Shown: one piece after another, positions 50,936 through 60,191 of the stretch | Position numbering within the stretch: the first letter of the stretch is position 1 | How the letters are laid out: each line of letters starts with the position of its first letter | Made by a program: the position numbers and the translations under genes | Assembly (NCBI GenBank): GCA_028280635.1 | Contig: JANQLM010000048.1 | Location: 1 to 64,000 of the forward strand | Source: Halieaceae bacterium | GTDB lineage: Bacteria; Pseudomonadota; Gammaproteobacteria; Pseudomonadales; Halieaceae | Length of the DNA: 64,000 nt | Direction of reading: 5' to 3' | Notes under the pieces: generated by a model | The model's database searches: none | What the model was told of the DNA's origin: nothing | The model's input: the letters and a program-made list of their open reading frames with translations, nothing else

Positions 50936-51756
50936 TCGTTTGCCTCCGCAGTCATGGCTGCCCGCCCATCCGGGCGGTACGCCGTCAGTGAAATCCCGTT
51001 ATCGCCGTTGTCGATATTGCCTCGCAGGCGCAGGCGATCACCGCAATACAGCGGTGCCCGTGCCCGGAAGCTAAAGCTGCTGATGCCCGGATTGGCGTCT
51101 GTCGCCAGCATCGCCAGCAACAGCGCGGTCAACGGGCCGTGCACCACCGGTTCGGGATAGCCTTCAACATCGCGCGCGTAGTCGCCGTCATAGTGGATAC
51201 GGTGGCCGTTAAAAGTCAGCGCAGAAAACTTGAACAGCAGCACCGGGTCGGTGTCGACGTCCAGCGCCAGGCGGCTGTCAGGCACCGGCGCCAGTTCACC
51301 ACTGTGGGCCGGCTCCGCGGGCTCCCCGCGCGCCGGCAGGTACATGAAATCACGCTCCTCCTCGATACAGAGCGCCCCGCGCTGCCGGTAGCGGTAGCCC
51401 ACGGTCAGTAGCGTCATGCCGCCAGTGCTGCCCTGCTTCTCCTGGCAGGACAACACCGACTCCTCCATCACGCCCTCCACACCCAACTGCAGGTGGCGGT
51501 GCAAGCGACAGCGCCCACCCACAAACATGCGCCGCGGCTGCTCGATGTCCGGGAAGAAGCTGCCGGGCCGCGGGTGGCCATCCGCACCCTGTTGTTCCCG
51601 GTCTGGTGTGTCGAGGAAGTAGAGCCAATGCCACAGCAGGGGCAGGCCCAGGGCCGGTGCCGGGCCGTCCATGCCCAGGCTGGCCCAAAGGGCGGCGGCG
51701 GGCCAGGGATCGAGCCGTGAGCTGAACTCCCGGCGCCGTTCAGGCAGGCTGCTCAC
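50932..51756 (-). CDS. MaoC/HTD2-type hydroxyacyl-thioester dehydratase (mesaconyl-C4-CoA hydratase-like)
   Basis: 274 residues with a double hot-dog arrangement. The C-terminal hydratase motif is clear: F-K-F-S-A-L-T-F-N-G-H-R-I-H-Y-D-G-D-Y-A-R-D-V-E-G-Y-P-E-P-V-V-H-G-P-L-T-A-L-L. The His and Asp in this stretch are the expected catalytic residues. The architecture is that of HTD2-like and mesaconyl-C4-CoA hydratases. The acyl-CoA substrate is not determined. It overlaps the small genes on both sides. Confidence 0.82.
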   Translation of the reverse strand: MSSLPERRREFSSRLDPWPAAALWASLGMDGPAPALGLPLLWHWLYFLDTPDREQQGADGHPRPGSFFPDIEQPRRMFVGGRCRLHRHLQLGVEGVMEESVLSCQEKQGSTGGMTLLTVGYRYRQRGALCIEEERDFMYLPARGEPAEPAHSGELAPVPDSRLALDVDTDPVLLFKFSALTFNGHRIHYDGDYARDVEGYPEPVVHGPLTALLLAMLATDANPGISSFSFRARAPLYCGDRLRLRGNIDNGDNGISLTAYRPDGRAAMTAEANE

Positions 51757-52012
51757 CGCGCTCGCGAATCAGGTCTTTCATGTAAAACATATGGAAAATG
51801 CCAAACAGGAAGGTGTTCAGCACATGCCAGGCGGTGTTTCCGGGGGCCTCGGCAATCACCCTGCGGAACATCACACACTCGAACGCATGGGCGATAGCCA
51901 GTGACAGCAGAATCCCGATGCAGAGGTTGGACTCCAGGGTCAGCGGACGGGTGATGGCGACATAGCCCAGGAAGCTGTATAACAGAAGAGCAATAATTTT
52001 AATGGCATACAC
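51740..52012 (-). CDS. DUF1145-like small membrane protein
   Basis: 90 residues with two or three hydrophobic segments and a basic end. The layout resembles the DUF1145 (YhhL-like) proteins: R-P-L-T-L-E-S-N-L-C-I-G-I-L-L, L-A-I-A-H-A-F-E-C-V-M-F-R and F-L-F-G-I-F-H-M. Function unknown. It overlaps the dehydratase start by 17 nt. A 16-bp tandem array lies just upstream of its start. Confidence 0.6.
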   Translation of the reverse strand: MYAIKIIALLLYSFLGYVAITRPLTLESNLCIGILLSLAIAHAFECVMFRRVIAEAPGNTAWHVLNTFLFGIFHMFYMKDLIRERGEQPA

Positions 52013-52045
52013 GGTTTATCGTCCTGTTATGTCTGCGACTGCTTT

Positions 52046-52093
52046 TTATGAGTGTTATGGGTTATGAGTGTTATGGGTTATGAGTGTTATGGG
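52046..52093. repeat. Three perfect 16-bp tandem repeats
   Basis: The unit TTATGAGTGTTATGGG occurs three times without change at 52046-52061, 52062-52077 and 52078-52093. A diverged partial copy (TTTTTATGGGTGTTA) follows at about 52101. It lies in the 258-bp divergent region between the DUF1145-like gene and the AbfD-like gene, where no other signal was identified with confidence. Confidence 0.9.
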
Positions 52094-52271
52094 TGACCGC
52101 TTTTTATGGGTGTTAGCCATGGGCGCTGACCACGGGGGCTGCCTGGAGGCAAGCCACCCGGCTCCGGCCCGGCGGGAACACCATGCGGCACACGGATTTA
52201 TAAGATACTGTTTCACAGTGTAGCAGGCAGCATCCACAGGAAAGAACCGTAGAGGCACGGGAGATAACACC

Positions 52272-53831
52272 ATGAGCGAGCAAGCTGGCGCCAGCCTTTC
52301 CACCCTCTCAACCGCTTCACCGACAGGCGCGGTAGGTCGCAGTGCTGAGCAGCGCTGGGCCCTGTTCCAGGATCGCCTGGAGTCCGGGGACGACTACATC
52401 GACAGCCTGCGCGGTCGCGGCCTCAAGGTGTTCCTGTTTGGCGAGCAGATCGAGGAGCCGGTAGACCACCCGATTATTCGCCCGTCCATCAACGCCCTGG
52501 CGGCCTCCTATCAGCTGGCCCAGGACGACCCGGACCTGGCCACCGCGGAATCGCCCTATACCGGCACCCGGGTCAACCGTTTCCTGCACATTCCCACCAG
52601 CCCCGAAGACCTGGTCAACAAGAACCGCATGCAGCGCCGCATGGGGCAAATCACCGGCACCTGTTTCCAGCGCTGCGCCGGCCTGGACTGCATCTCGGTC
52701 ATGCACTCACTGACCTACGATATAGACCAGGCCCACGGCACCGAGTACCACAGCCGTTTCCTGAAGCTGCTGGAGGGCCTGCAGCGCCACAACCTGATCA
52801 TCGCCGCCGGCATGACCGACCCAAAGGGCGACCGCAGCAAGGCACCCCACGAGCAGGCCGACCCGGACATGTTCATGCGCGTCGTTGATCGCGACGAACA
52901 CGGTCTCTACGTGTCCGGCGCCAAGGCCCATATGACCGGCGGGCTCAACTCTCACTGGGTGATGGTCATGCCGACCATGCGCCTGTCAGAGGCGGACCGC
53001 GACTACGCCGTGATCGGCGCCGTACCGCTGCAGACCCCCGGCCTGACCTTCATCTACGGTCGCCAGTCCTGCGACACCCGCGCCCTGGAGGGCGGCGAAA
53101 TCGACCAGGGCAATGCCCGTTATTCAGGCCAGGAAGTGCTGGTCGTGTTCGATCGGGTGTTCATCCCCTGGGAGCACGTGTTCATGGACGGCGAATGGGA
53201 GTTCGCCAGCCTGCTGGTGGAGCGTTTCACCGATTACCACCGCGCCAGCTATGTCTGCAAAACGGGACTGGGCGACGTGATGGTGGGGGCTGCCGCCACC
53301 ATTGCCGAATACAACGGTGTGGAAGGCGCTTCCCATATCAAGGACAAGCTGGTGGAGATGACACATCTCAACGAGACCATTTTTTCCTCGGGCATCGCTT
53401 CTTCGCACCAGGCCTATCCGCTGCCCTCGGGTGCCTGGATCAATGACGGCATGCTCTCCAATGTCTGCAAACACAATGTCACGCGCTTCCCCTACGAGAT
53501 TTCGCGCCTGGCCCAGGACCTGGCCGGAGGGCTGATGGTCACCCTGCCCTCGGAAAAGGATTTCGAGTCCAGCGACACCGGCGAGTTGCTGGAGCGCTTC
53601 TTCAAGGGTCGGGACGATATTCCCACCGAGGACCGGGTGCGCATCCTGCGCCTGATCGAGAACATGACCCTGGGCCGCAACGCTGTGGGCTACCTCACAG
53701 AATCACTGCACGGGGCTGGCTCTCCGCAGGCCCAGCGCATACAAATATTGCGAAACATGAATGTGGATGATAAAAAGCGCCACGCTCGCAAGCTGGCCGG
53801 CATCATTGCCACCGACGCGGAGGCCGGCTGA
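52272..53831 (+). CDS. 4-hydroxyphenylacetate 3-hydroxylase family protein with 4-hydroxybutyryl-CoA dehydratase-like Fe-S ligands
   Basis: 519 residues, HpaB/AbfD superfamily (acyl-CoA-dehydrogenase-like fold binding FAD). Cys131 and Cys135 (T-C-F-Q-R-C-A-G), His323 and Cys329 (D-Y-H-R-A-S-Y-V-C-K-T-G-L-G-D-V) correspond to the 4Fe-4S ligands Cys99, Cys103, His292 and Cys299 of Clostridium 4-hydroxybutyryl-CoA dehydratase, with one residue fewer between His and the last Cys. FAD monooxygenases of the HpaB type lack these residues. Dehydration of 4-hydroxybutyryl-CoA or a related acyl-CoA is therefore more likely than hydroxylation, but the substrate is inferred. The gene stands alone upstream of an acyltransferase. 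Confidence 0.8.
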   Translation: MSEQAGASLSTLSTASPTGAVGRSAEQRWALFQDRLESGDDYIDSLRGRGLKVFLFGEQIEEPVDHPIIRPSINALAASYQLAQDDPDLATAESPYTGTRVNRFLHIPTSPEDLVNKNRMQRRMGQITGTCFQRCAGLDCISVMHSLTYDIDQAHGTEYHSRFLKLLEGLQRHNLIIAAGMTDPKGDRSKAPHEQADPDMFMRVVDRDEHGLYVSGAKAHMTGGLNSHWVMVMPTMRLSEADRDYAVIGAVPLQTPGLTFIYGRQSCDTRALEGGEIDQGNARYSGQEVLVVFDRVFIPWEHVFMDGEWEFASLLVERFTDYHRASYVCKTGLGDVMVGAAATIAEYNGVEGASHIKDKLVEMTHLNETIFSSGIASSHQAYPLPSGAWINDGMLSNVCKHNVTRFPYEISRLAQDLAGGLMVTLPSEKDFESSDTGELLERFFKGRDDIPTEDRVRILRLIENMTLGRNAVGYLTESLHGAGSPQAQRIQILRNMNVDDKKRHARKLAGIIATDAEAG

Positions 53832-53866
53832 GCATTCCCGATTAACGCATTCGTGAGGAACACGCC

Positions 53867-54463
53867 TTGAGGCGCTGGTTTGCCCGTGCCCTGCTGACGG
53901 CACTGGGCTGGAAAATTGAAGGGGGCAAGCCCCTGCATCACAAGTATGTGCTGATCGCGGCGCCCCATACCTCCAACTGGGACTTCCCGCTGATGATGCT
54001 GTTTGCGTGGGCCTTCGGCATTCGCATCAACTGGATGGGCAAGCACAGCCTGTTCAAGCCACCCTACGGCTGGGTAATGCGCGCCCTGGGCGGGGTTCCG
54101 ATACAGCGGCGCAGCAACAACAACGTGGTGGAGGCGATGGTCGAGGCTTTCGCGGAGCGCGAGGAACTGGCGCTGGTAGTGCCGGCGGAAGGCACCCGGG
54201 CGCGTACCGAGTTCTGGAAGTCCGGTTTCTACCACATTGCCCGCGGCGCCAATGTGCCGATCGTGCCCTCCTACCTGGATTTCGGCCAGAAGCGCGGCGG
54301 CTTTGGCCCGGCGCTGCCCATGAGTGGCGACGTCAAGCGTGACATGGGGCTGCTGCGGGGGTTCTACGCGCCGATGAAGGGCCTGTACCCGGACCAGTTC
54401 GGACCGGTGCGGCTGCGCGAAGAGGAACAGACCGCGCCCGACCAGCGCCGCGCCGCCTCCTAG
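53867..54463 (+). CDS. Lysophospholipid acyltransferase family protein (PlsC-like)
   Basis: 198 residues. The H-x4-D motif is A-P-H-T-S-N-W-D, the P-E-G-T motif reads P-A-E-G-T-R-A-R, and the substrate segment is G-G-V-P-I-Q-R-R. This short form acylates a glycerophospholipid or related acceptor at the inner membrane; the acceptor is unknown. The start is TTG at 53867 with GAGGAA 8 nt upstream; no in-frame ATG precedes the domain. Confidence 0.85.
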   Translation: MRRWFARALLTALGWKIEGGKPLHHKYVLIAAPHTSNWDFPLMMLFAWAFGIRINWMGKHSLFKPPYGWVMRALGGVPIQRRSNNNVVEAMVEAFAEREELALVVPAEGTRARTEFWKSGFYHIARGANVPIVPSYLDFGQKRGGFGPALPMSGDVKRDMGLLRGFYAPMKGLYPDQFGPVRLREEEQTAPDQRRAAS

Positions 54464-54496
54464 GAATCCCGTGCTCGCTGGCTCAGGGCTGTAATC

Positions 54497-55645
54497 TCAG
54501 TCAGCGGCCTGGTAGCGCACCTCCTCCAGCTCCCCCGGCAAGACGTCCGAGAGGAAGTCCTGGGCCAACTCCCGGTCATCGTCCTCATCGGCAAACTGGC
54601 TGTCGAAGAAGGCACGCACCACCAGCGCGGTAATCATCTGCTGGCGCATCGGATTCATGGCCACGGGTAGCGGGTCCATCAGGCACAGCTCATTGACGGC
54701 ATCGTAGTTGATGCCCTGCTCCCGGGTACCCAACACGTCCAGCCAGAAGTCGTCGTTATCGTTCTCGATGTTCCTGAGCACGATGTAGCATCCCAGGGCA
54801 TCGGGGTTGGACATGAAACGCAGCGGTGTGGACTGGCCGGAAAAGCCGGTATGGGAGCCGTTGAGCACCGTAACAAGCTGCGACTCGGGCACCATATCCA
54901 GCACCGGCGCCGCGTTGCTGGCAAAGGGCACCAGCGCATCGATATCCGCGGCCAACATCAGGAAAGGCACCTCCCGGTGCCGGAAGAACGCCGGCAGGAA
55001 CTGGCGCGTGGGACCGGCGATGGACATCGCCGCGCCGATACGTTCGTCCCCCAGTTCCGGGTGGAAGGCGGCCAGGGTGGAGGTCATACCGCCCAGACTG
55101 ATGCCGGTAACGCCGATGCGCCGCTCATCGATCATGCGCCAGAGCCCGTCATCGGCATCGGTGGAGCGCGCCAGCAGCTGGTCGATAAGAAAGCTCACGT
55201 CCCCCGGCTGGTTGACGATATCCCGCACCCAGGGGCGATCGGGCGCATAGGTGTTGGTCAGCGGAAAGTTGGCTGCCACAACCACGTAACCGTGGCTGGC
55301 GAGATGCTCTCCCAGGTAGGCGCCGCCCCTGCGGTTGGATGAAAAGCCGTGGCTGTAGACGATTAGCGGGTAGGGGCCGTCCTCGTAGCCCGGCGGATGC
55401 CAGACCGTGGCCAGCAGCTCGCGCTGGTCAGAACCCTGGAAACTGTCGTGCGCGGGGCTGGGCCGGCTGGTATCGACAAAAGTTTCATCAAATTGCCGAA
55501 CCTCAAAGGGCCCAGGTGCCAGCCGGGCCGCGCTGGCCGATTCCGGTGCCAGCGGTACCGGTTGCTTTGCCACCGTCAGCACCACGCCCAGTATCAGCAG
55601 CGGCAGCACCACCAGGACCAGGAAAAACAGCAGGAACTTACGCAT
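54497..55645 (-). CDS. Alpha/beta hydrolase (PAF-acetylhydrolase/dienelactone hydrolase-like), membrane-anchored
   Basis: 382 residues with an N-terminal signal anchor (about 4-25). The oxyanion segment is Y-S-H-G-F-S-S-N-R-R-G, the nucleophile elbow G-I-S-L-G-G-M, the acid probably in A-A-D-I-D-A-L-V-P and the catalytic His in L-N-G-S-H-T-G-F. The substrate is unknown. It overlaps the acyltransferase gene upstream by 8 nt and forms an operon with it. Confidence 0.82.
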   Translation of the reverse strand: MRKFLLFFLVLVVLPLLILGVVLTVAKQPVPLAPESASAARLAPGPFEVRQFDETFVDTSRPSPAHDSFQGSDQRELLATVWHPPGYEDGPYPLIVYSHGFSSNRRGGAYLGEHLASHGYVVVAANFPLTNTYAPDRPWVRDIVNQPGDVSFLIDQLLARSTDADDGLWRMIDERRIGVTGISLGGMTSTLAAFHPELGDERIGAAMSIAGPTRQFLPAFFRHREVPFLMLAADIDALVPFASNAAPVLDMVPESQLVTVLNGSHTGFSGQSTPLRFMSNPDALGCYIVLRNIENDNDDFWLDVLGTREQGINYDAVNELCLMDPLPVAMNPMRQQMITALVVRAFFDSQFADEDDDRELAQDFLSDVLPGELEEVRYQAAD

Positions 55646-56369
55646 AGGCTTCAGGATCCAGTCGGCGCATTTCCGTCTCGATCCAGTTCTCCACTTCTCT
55701 CATCAATTCATCAGGCTCCCTGCTCTCCGCGGGGATCGGCTTGCCGAAGGAGACATCCACGGTGCCAGGTATCAGGCGAAAGCTGCGCCGCGGCCAACAG
55801 CGCGCCGAGGTCACGGCGATGGGTATGATGCTGGCGCCGGTCGCCACCGCCAGCCGGGTGGCACCGGTCTTGTAGACGCCCTGGCTGCCGCGCTCAGTGC
55901 GGGTGCCCTCGGGGAACATGATGACCCAGACACCCTTGCCCATCAGCTCACGGCCCTGCTCTGCCACCTTGTTCCAGGCCTCCGAGCGCTTGCTGCGATC
56001 GATATGGATCATGTCCAGGCGGCCCATGGCCCAGCCGAAGAAGGGAATCATCAGCAGCTCTTTCTTGAATACATAGGCCAGGGGATGAGTGGCCAGGGTG
56101 GGCAGCGCAAACGTTTCCCAAGTGGACTGGTGCTTGGAGCACAGAATGATCGGCTCGTTGGACTCCGCCGGTGGCAGGTTCTCGAAGCCGTGCAAGCGGT
56201 ACTGCACACCACCGATCAGGCGCGCTGCCTGAGTGACCTGCCACAGCCAGCCCACGGCCAGCTTGTACAGCGGGCGACCGCGCAGAAAGATAGACAGAAT
56301 CAGGATGAAGACCGCGTAAGGGATCACGCTGACTGCCATCCACAGCAGGTGGAGTGCGCCGCGAATCAT
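55638..56369 (-). CDS. plsC: 1-acyl-sn-glycerol-3-phosphate acyltransferase
   Basis: 243 residues. The motifs are classical: H-Q-S-T-W-E (H-x4-E variant of H-x4-D), I-H-I-D-R-S, F-P-E-G-T-R-T and I-I-P-I-A-V. An N-terminal membrane segment is present. It acylates lysophosphatidate to phosphatidate. It overlaps both neighbours by a few bases (ATGA with the esterase gene). A second PlsC-like gene lies at 53.9 kb, so which one is the housekeeping enzyme is unclear; the motif fit is better here. Confidence 0.88.
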   Translation of the reverse strand: MIRGALHLLWMAVSVIPYAVFILILSIFLRGRPLYKLAVGWLWQVTQAARLIGGVQYRLHGFENLPPAESNEPIILCSKHQSTWETFALPTLATHPLAYVFKKELLMIPFFGWAMGRLDMIHIDRSKRSEAWNKVAEQGRELMGKGVWVIMFPEGTRTERGSQGVYKTGATRLAVATGASIIPIAVTSARCWPRRSFRLIPGTVDVSFGKPIPAESREPDELMREVENWIETEMRRLDPEAYA

Positions 56370-57451
56370 GCAGCGGCCTCACCGGAGGATCTGACGCGGT
56401 GCTCCGACATGAAGCGCTCGATCTGGTCGAAGGCGTGACGCGCCTCCTCCATGTCCTGGCGCACGAATATGTGCCAGACATGCAGCATATGGCCCCAGGC
56501 CTGCAGCTCCACCGGAGAGCCCTGGGAGCGCGCCTTGTTGACGTATCGCACTGCGTCGTCCAGCAGCATCTCCTGGGCGCTCACATGCACCAGGGTTGGA
56601 GGCAGCCTGGCGAGATCCGCGTACACCGGCGATACATTGGGGTGGCGCGGCGGCATGCGGTTGTTGAACAGGTTGACCAGCCGCAGCAGCACTTTGGGCA
56701 CGCGGTTCATTTTCCCAAACAGCGGGCCCAGCATATGGTCGCTATCGACATTGGTTTTCAGGCTGGGGCTGGCAAAGGTGTTATCCGTGGCCGGCGACAG
56801 GGCGATCACCCCGTTGGGTGCCATCAGCCCCTGGTCGCGAACCCAGTTGGACAGCGACAGGCTCAGGTTGCCCCCGGCGGAGTCACCCGAAACGAACAGC
56901 TCGCGCGCGCGACCCGGGCCCTGGGGGCCGGTATCCAGTATCCAGCGGTAGGCGGCCCGGCAGTCCTCAATACCGGCCTGGCGTGGGTGCTCCGGCATCA
57001 GCCGGTAGTCCAGGGAAAACACGGCGCCACCGTAACGGCGGGCGTATTCCGTAGTGATAGCGCGATGGCTGAGGGGACTGCCCGCCACGAAGGCGCCCCC
57101 GTGGATGTACAACAGCCGCCGGGCGGGATCCGCGCCGGGGGCAAGAATCCACTCACCGCGGATGCCGGCGCTGTCGACCGGGATAATCTCGCCCTCGAAC
57201 GCCACCTCGGCGCCAAGCTCATCCATGCTGTTGCGCATTACCGTGAGCTGCTCCTTGCGTGAGGCGGACTGCAGGGCGCTGTTCATATCACCCAGCGAGG
57301 CGATTGCCTCGAAATGCGCCTGGCTGGGGTCGGCGCCCTTGTTCAGGGGCTCGGGCCGGGGGGAATCGTAAACCTTGAGGTCCTCACCCCGCAGAACAAA
57401 CAGGTTGATCGCCACCAGTACCGCGACCAACACCACCAATAACCAGATCAT
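56366..57451 (-). CDS. Alpha/beta hydrolase of the hormone-sensitive lipase family
   Basis: 361 residues from the ATG at 57451, preceded by GGGGGAAAG. An N-terminal membrane anchor (about 2-22) is followed by the oxyanion motif Y-I-H-G-G-A-F and nucleophile motif G-D-S-A-G-G-N-L, which define the HSL (GDXG) family. It is a carboxylesterase of unknown substrate. It is first in a three-gene operon with plsC and a second hydrolase. Confidence 0.9.
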   Translation of the reverse strand: MIWLLVVLVAVLVAINLFVLRGEDLKVYDSPRPEPLNKGADPSQAHFEAIASLGDMNSALQSASRKEQLTVMRNSMDELGAEVAFEGEIIPVDSAGIRGEWILAPGADPARRLLYIHGGAFVAGSPLSHRAITTEYARRYGGAVFSLDYRLMPEHPRQAGIEDCRAAYRWILDTGPQGPGRARELFVSGDSAGGNLSLSLSNWVRDQGLMAPNGVIALSPATDNTFASPSLKTNVDSDHMLGPLFGKMNRVPKVLLRLVNLFNNRMPPRHPNVSPVYADLARLPPTLVHVSAQEMLLDDAVRYVNKARSQGSPVELQAWGHMLHVWHIFVRQDMEEARHAFDQIERFMSEHRVRSSGEAAA

Positions 57452-57560
57452 TGACTTTCCCCCGGACAAACAGGCATGGAGGCCACTCTGCGGCAGCCCC
57501 TCAACACAAGAAACGCGATTTAACCTATTATGACTGGCGGTTGCAAACAGGGGTGACATT

Positions 57561-58523
57561 ATGCCGTGGACCTACGACAGGGGACTGCATGAACTGGGCA
57601 ATGGCTGCTATGCGTGGCTGGCCCCCGATGGTTCCTGGGGCTGGAGCAATGCCGGGCTGATTACCGACGGCGAACAATCCCTGCTGGTCGACACCCTGTT
57701 CGACCTCGACCTGACCCGCGACATGCTGGCCGCAATGCGTGACGCCGCACCACTGGCGGCCGCCCAGTTCGACCGGCTGGTGAACACCCACGCCAACGGC
57801 GATCATTGTCACGGCAACGAGCTGGTAACGGGGGCCGAGATCATCGCCTCGGAGGCCTCGGCACAAGAGATGAACGAACTCCCGCCGGAGGCGCTGGCGG
57901 CTTTCATGGCGATGGCAGACGAGCTCGGGCCAGCCGGGGCCTACCTCAAGCACTGCTTCGGTGCTTTTCGTTTCGATGGCATCACCTTCACCCCGCCAAC
58001 CCGCACTTTCAGGGGCGCCCTGTCCCTGACGGTCGGCGACAAGCCGGTGGAACTGATCGAAGTGGGACCGGCCCACACCCGCGGCGACGTGCTGGTGCAC
58101 AGCCCGGCGGACCGTACCGTATTCACCGGCGATATCCTGTTTATCGAGGGCACACCCATCATGTGGGAAGGTCCGGTAGCAAACTGGATCGCCGCCTGTG
58201 AGCGTATCGAGGCGATGGACGTCGACACCATCGTACCGGGCCACGGCCCCGTTACCGACAAGCTCGGCGTGCGCCGGGTGCGGGAGTACCTGGCCTTCAT
58301 CCGGGACGAGGCACGGGCGCGCTACGAAGCGGGCCTCAGCCCCTTTGACGCGGCGCGGGATATTGCCCTCGGCCCCTTTGCCGGCTGGTTGGACGCGGAG
58401 CGCATCGCCGTCAACGTCAATACGCTTTACCGGGAGTTTAACGATGACGGCCAGGTGGCTGATATTGTTGAGCTGTTCTCGCAAATGGCAGCACTGGCCG
58501 GGTTTGAGCCCGAAACCGCTTGA
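57561..58523 (+). CDS. Metallo-beta-lactamase-fold hydrolase
   Basis: 320 residues. The metal-binding motif is H77-x3-D81-H82-x-H84 (T-H-A-N-G-D-H-C-H-G). Further ligands appear in G-P-A-H-T-R-G-D-V, F-T-G-D-I-L-F and V-P-G-H-G-P-V. Members hydrolyse thioesters, lactones or phosphodiesters; the substrate is unknown. No clear operon partner. Confidence 0.88.
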   Translation: MPWTYDRGLHELGNGCYAWLAPDGSWGWSNAGLITDGEQSLLVDTLFDLDLTRDMLAAMRDAAPLAAAQFDRLVNTHANGDHCHGNELVTGAEIIASEASAQEMNELPPEALAAFMAMADELGPAGAYLKHCFGAFRFDGITFTPPTRTFRGALSLTVGDKPVELIEVGPAHTRGDVLVHSPADRTVFTGDILFIEGTPIMWEGPVANWIAACERIEAMDVDTIVPGHGPVTDKLGVRRVREYLAFIRDEARARYEAGLSPFDAARDIALGPFAGWLDAERIAVNVNTLYREFNDDGQVADIVELFSQMAALAGFEPETA

Positions 58524-58619
58524 GGACGCTGACAGGGCCGCTGAACGCTGTGCTCAAGTGTAAAAAATTCTATTTTTATCAGTCGCTTGCCGCGTATACC
58601 CGTGGTAGTTTGGAAGGTT

Positions 58620-60158
58620 ATGGGAAAGATTGGATATGCACTGGTTACCGGGCTTGCCGTCCTCTTGATTGGCGTTGGCCTGCTCTATCGCGAGCCGGCA
58701 GGGAACGTGGAGGCCACAGCCCCTGCCCCGGTGGCAGCGACCGTCGAGGCGGACACCACGGCGGAGCCCGACAGCCCGGTACCCCTCGCCAATGACAGGC
58801 GGCCGCTGGACTACCTGGACCAGGTAACCGACCGCGCACCCCGCAAGTTCATCGAAATGCGCGAGGCCAACGTGCTGCGCGCCCTCGTCACTCACAGCAA
58901 GACCTTTTATTTCTTCGACGGCGCCACCCAGCGCGGCCTGTCCCATGACGCGCTGGTGGAATTCGAAAAGTTCCTCAACAAGGAACTCAAGACGAAAACC
59001 ATCAAAATGAGGGTGGTATTCATCCCCGTCACCCGCGACCAACTGCTGCCGGCCCTGGAAGCGGGCTACGGGGACGTGGCGGTAGCCAATCTGACGGTCA
59101 CGTCGGAACGCGAGCAGCGAGTGGCATTCTCACGGCCCATCTATCGCAATGTGCGGGAAATCGCCGTCACCGGCGCTCATGCCGATCCGGTCAGCAGCCG
59201 CGACCAGCTGGCCGGCCGCATCATCCACACGCGTGGCTCCAGCAGCTATTTCGAGAGTCTCTCGACGCTCAATGCCGAATTCGAGCAACGCGGACTGACG
59301 CCCATGAATATCGTCGAGGTCGATGAGCACCTGGAGGACGAAGACCTGCTGGAGATGGTGAATGCCGGGCTGATCGACACCATCGTCATGGACTCGCACA
59401 AGGCCCAGTTCTGGGAGCAGATCTTCGAAAACATCCGCGTCCACGAAGACGTCGAACTGCGTGAGGGTGGCGCCATTGCCTGGGCCATGCGCAAGGATAC
59501 CCCGGAGCTCAAGGCGATGGTGGACAAGTTCCTGCGTCGCAATGGCGAAGGTACGCTGTTGGGCAATATGCTGCTGAAGCGTTACCTGGACGACAACACC
59601 TACATTCGCAATCACCTGGCTTCGCCGGAAATGCAGAAGTTCAACGAGACCGCCCACCTGTTCCAGAAGTACGCCGCCCAATACGACTTCGACTGGTTAA
59701 TGGTGATGTCCCAGGCCTACCAGGAATCGCGCCTCGACAACAGCGCCCGCAGCCACACCGGCGCCATCGGCATCATGCAGATGCTGCCCAGCACCGCCGC
59801 CGACAAGAACGTGGGCATACCGGATATCAGCGGCCTGGAAGACAATATTCACGCCGGCAACAAGTACCTGCGTTTCATCCGCGACCGCTATTTTGAAAAG
59901 GAGCCCATGTCCGACCTCAACAAGACCCTGTTCTCCTTCGCCGCCTACAACGCAGGCCCGGCCCGGGTGGCCAGGCTGCGTCGCGAAGCCGAGCGCCAGG
60001 GGCTGGATCCGAATGTCTGGTTCGACAATGTCGAGGTCATCGCCGCCAAACGCATCGGCCGCGAAACGGTGCAGTATGTCAGCAATATCTACAAGTACTG
60101 GGTGGCTTACCGCCTGAGCCGCGATACCCTTAAGGCGTCCCTGGCCTCCGCCGCCTGA
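58620..60158 (+). CDS. MltF-like membrane-bound lytic transglycosylase
   Basis: 512 residues. A signal anchor (about 5-24) is followed by a solute-binding-protein-like domain (about 85-330; V-A-V-A-N-L-T-V-T-S-E-R-E) and a lytic transglycosylase SLT domain (about 350-490) with catalytic Glu369 in Q-A-Y-Q-E-S-R-L-D and G-I-M-Q-M-L-P-S-T-A. It cleaves peptidoglycan to anhydromuropeptides. The ATG at 58620 has GGAAGG upstream. An N-terminal Pro/Ala-rich linker of about 60 residues precedes the first domain. Confidence 0.9.
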   Translation: MGKIGYALVTGLAVLLIGVGLLYREPAGNVEATAPAPVAATVEADTTAEPDSPVPLANDRRPLDYLDQVTDRAPRKFIEMREANVLRALVTHSKTFYFFDGATQRGLSHDALVEFEKFLNKELKTKTIKMRVVFIPVTRDQLLPALEAGYGDVAVANLTVTSEREQRVAFSRPIYRNVREIAVTGAHADPVSSRDQLAGRIIHTRGSSSYFESLSTLNAEFEQRGLTPMNIVEVDEHLEDEDLLEMVNAGLIDTIVMDSHKAQFWEQIFENIRVHEDVELREGGAIAWAMRKDTPELKAMVDKFLRRNGEGTLLGNMLLKRYLDDNTYIRNHLASPEMQKFNETAHLFQKYAAQYDFDWLMVMSQAYQESRLDNSARSHTGAIGIMQMLPSTAADKNVGIPDISGLEDNIHAGNKYLRFIRDRYFEKEPMSDLNKTLFSFAAYNAGPARVARLRREAERQGLDPNVWFDNVEVIAAKRIGRETVQYVSNIYKYWVAYRLSRDTLKASLASAA

Positions 60159-60175
60159 CCGACGTCGACCCGCCC

Positions 60176-60190
60176 GGGCGCGATGCGCCC
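60176..60190. terminator. Small GC hairpin between convergent genes
   Basis: GGGCGC (60176-60181) and GCGCCC (60185-60190) pair around GAT in the 33-bp gap between the transglycosylase and Rieske genes. There is no T-run, so a terminator role is only possible. Confidence 0.3.
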
Positions 60191-60191
60191 C

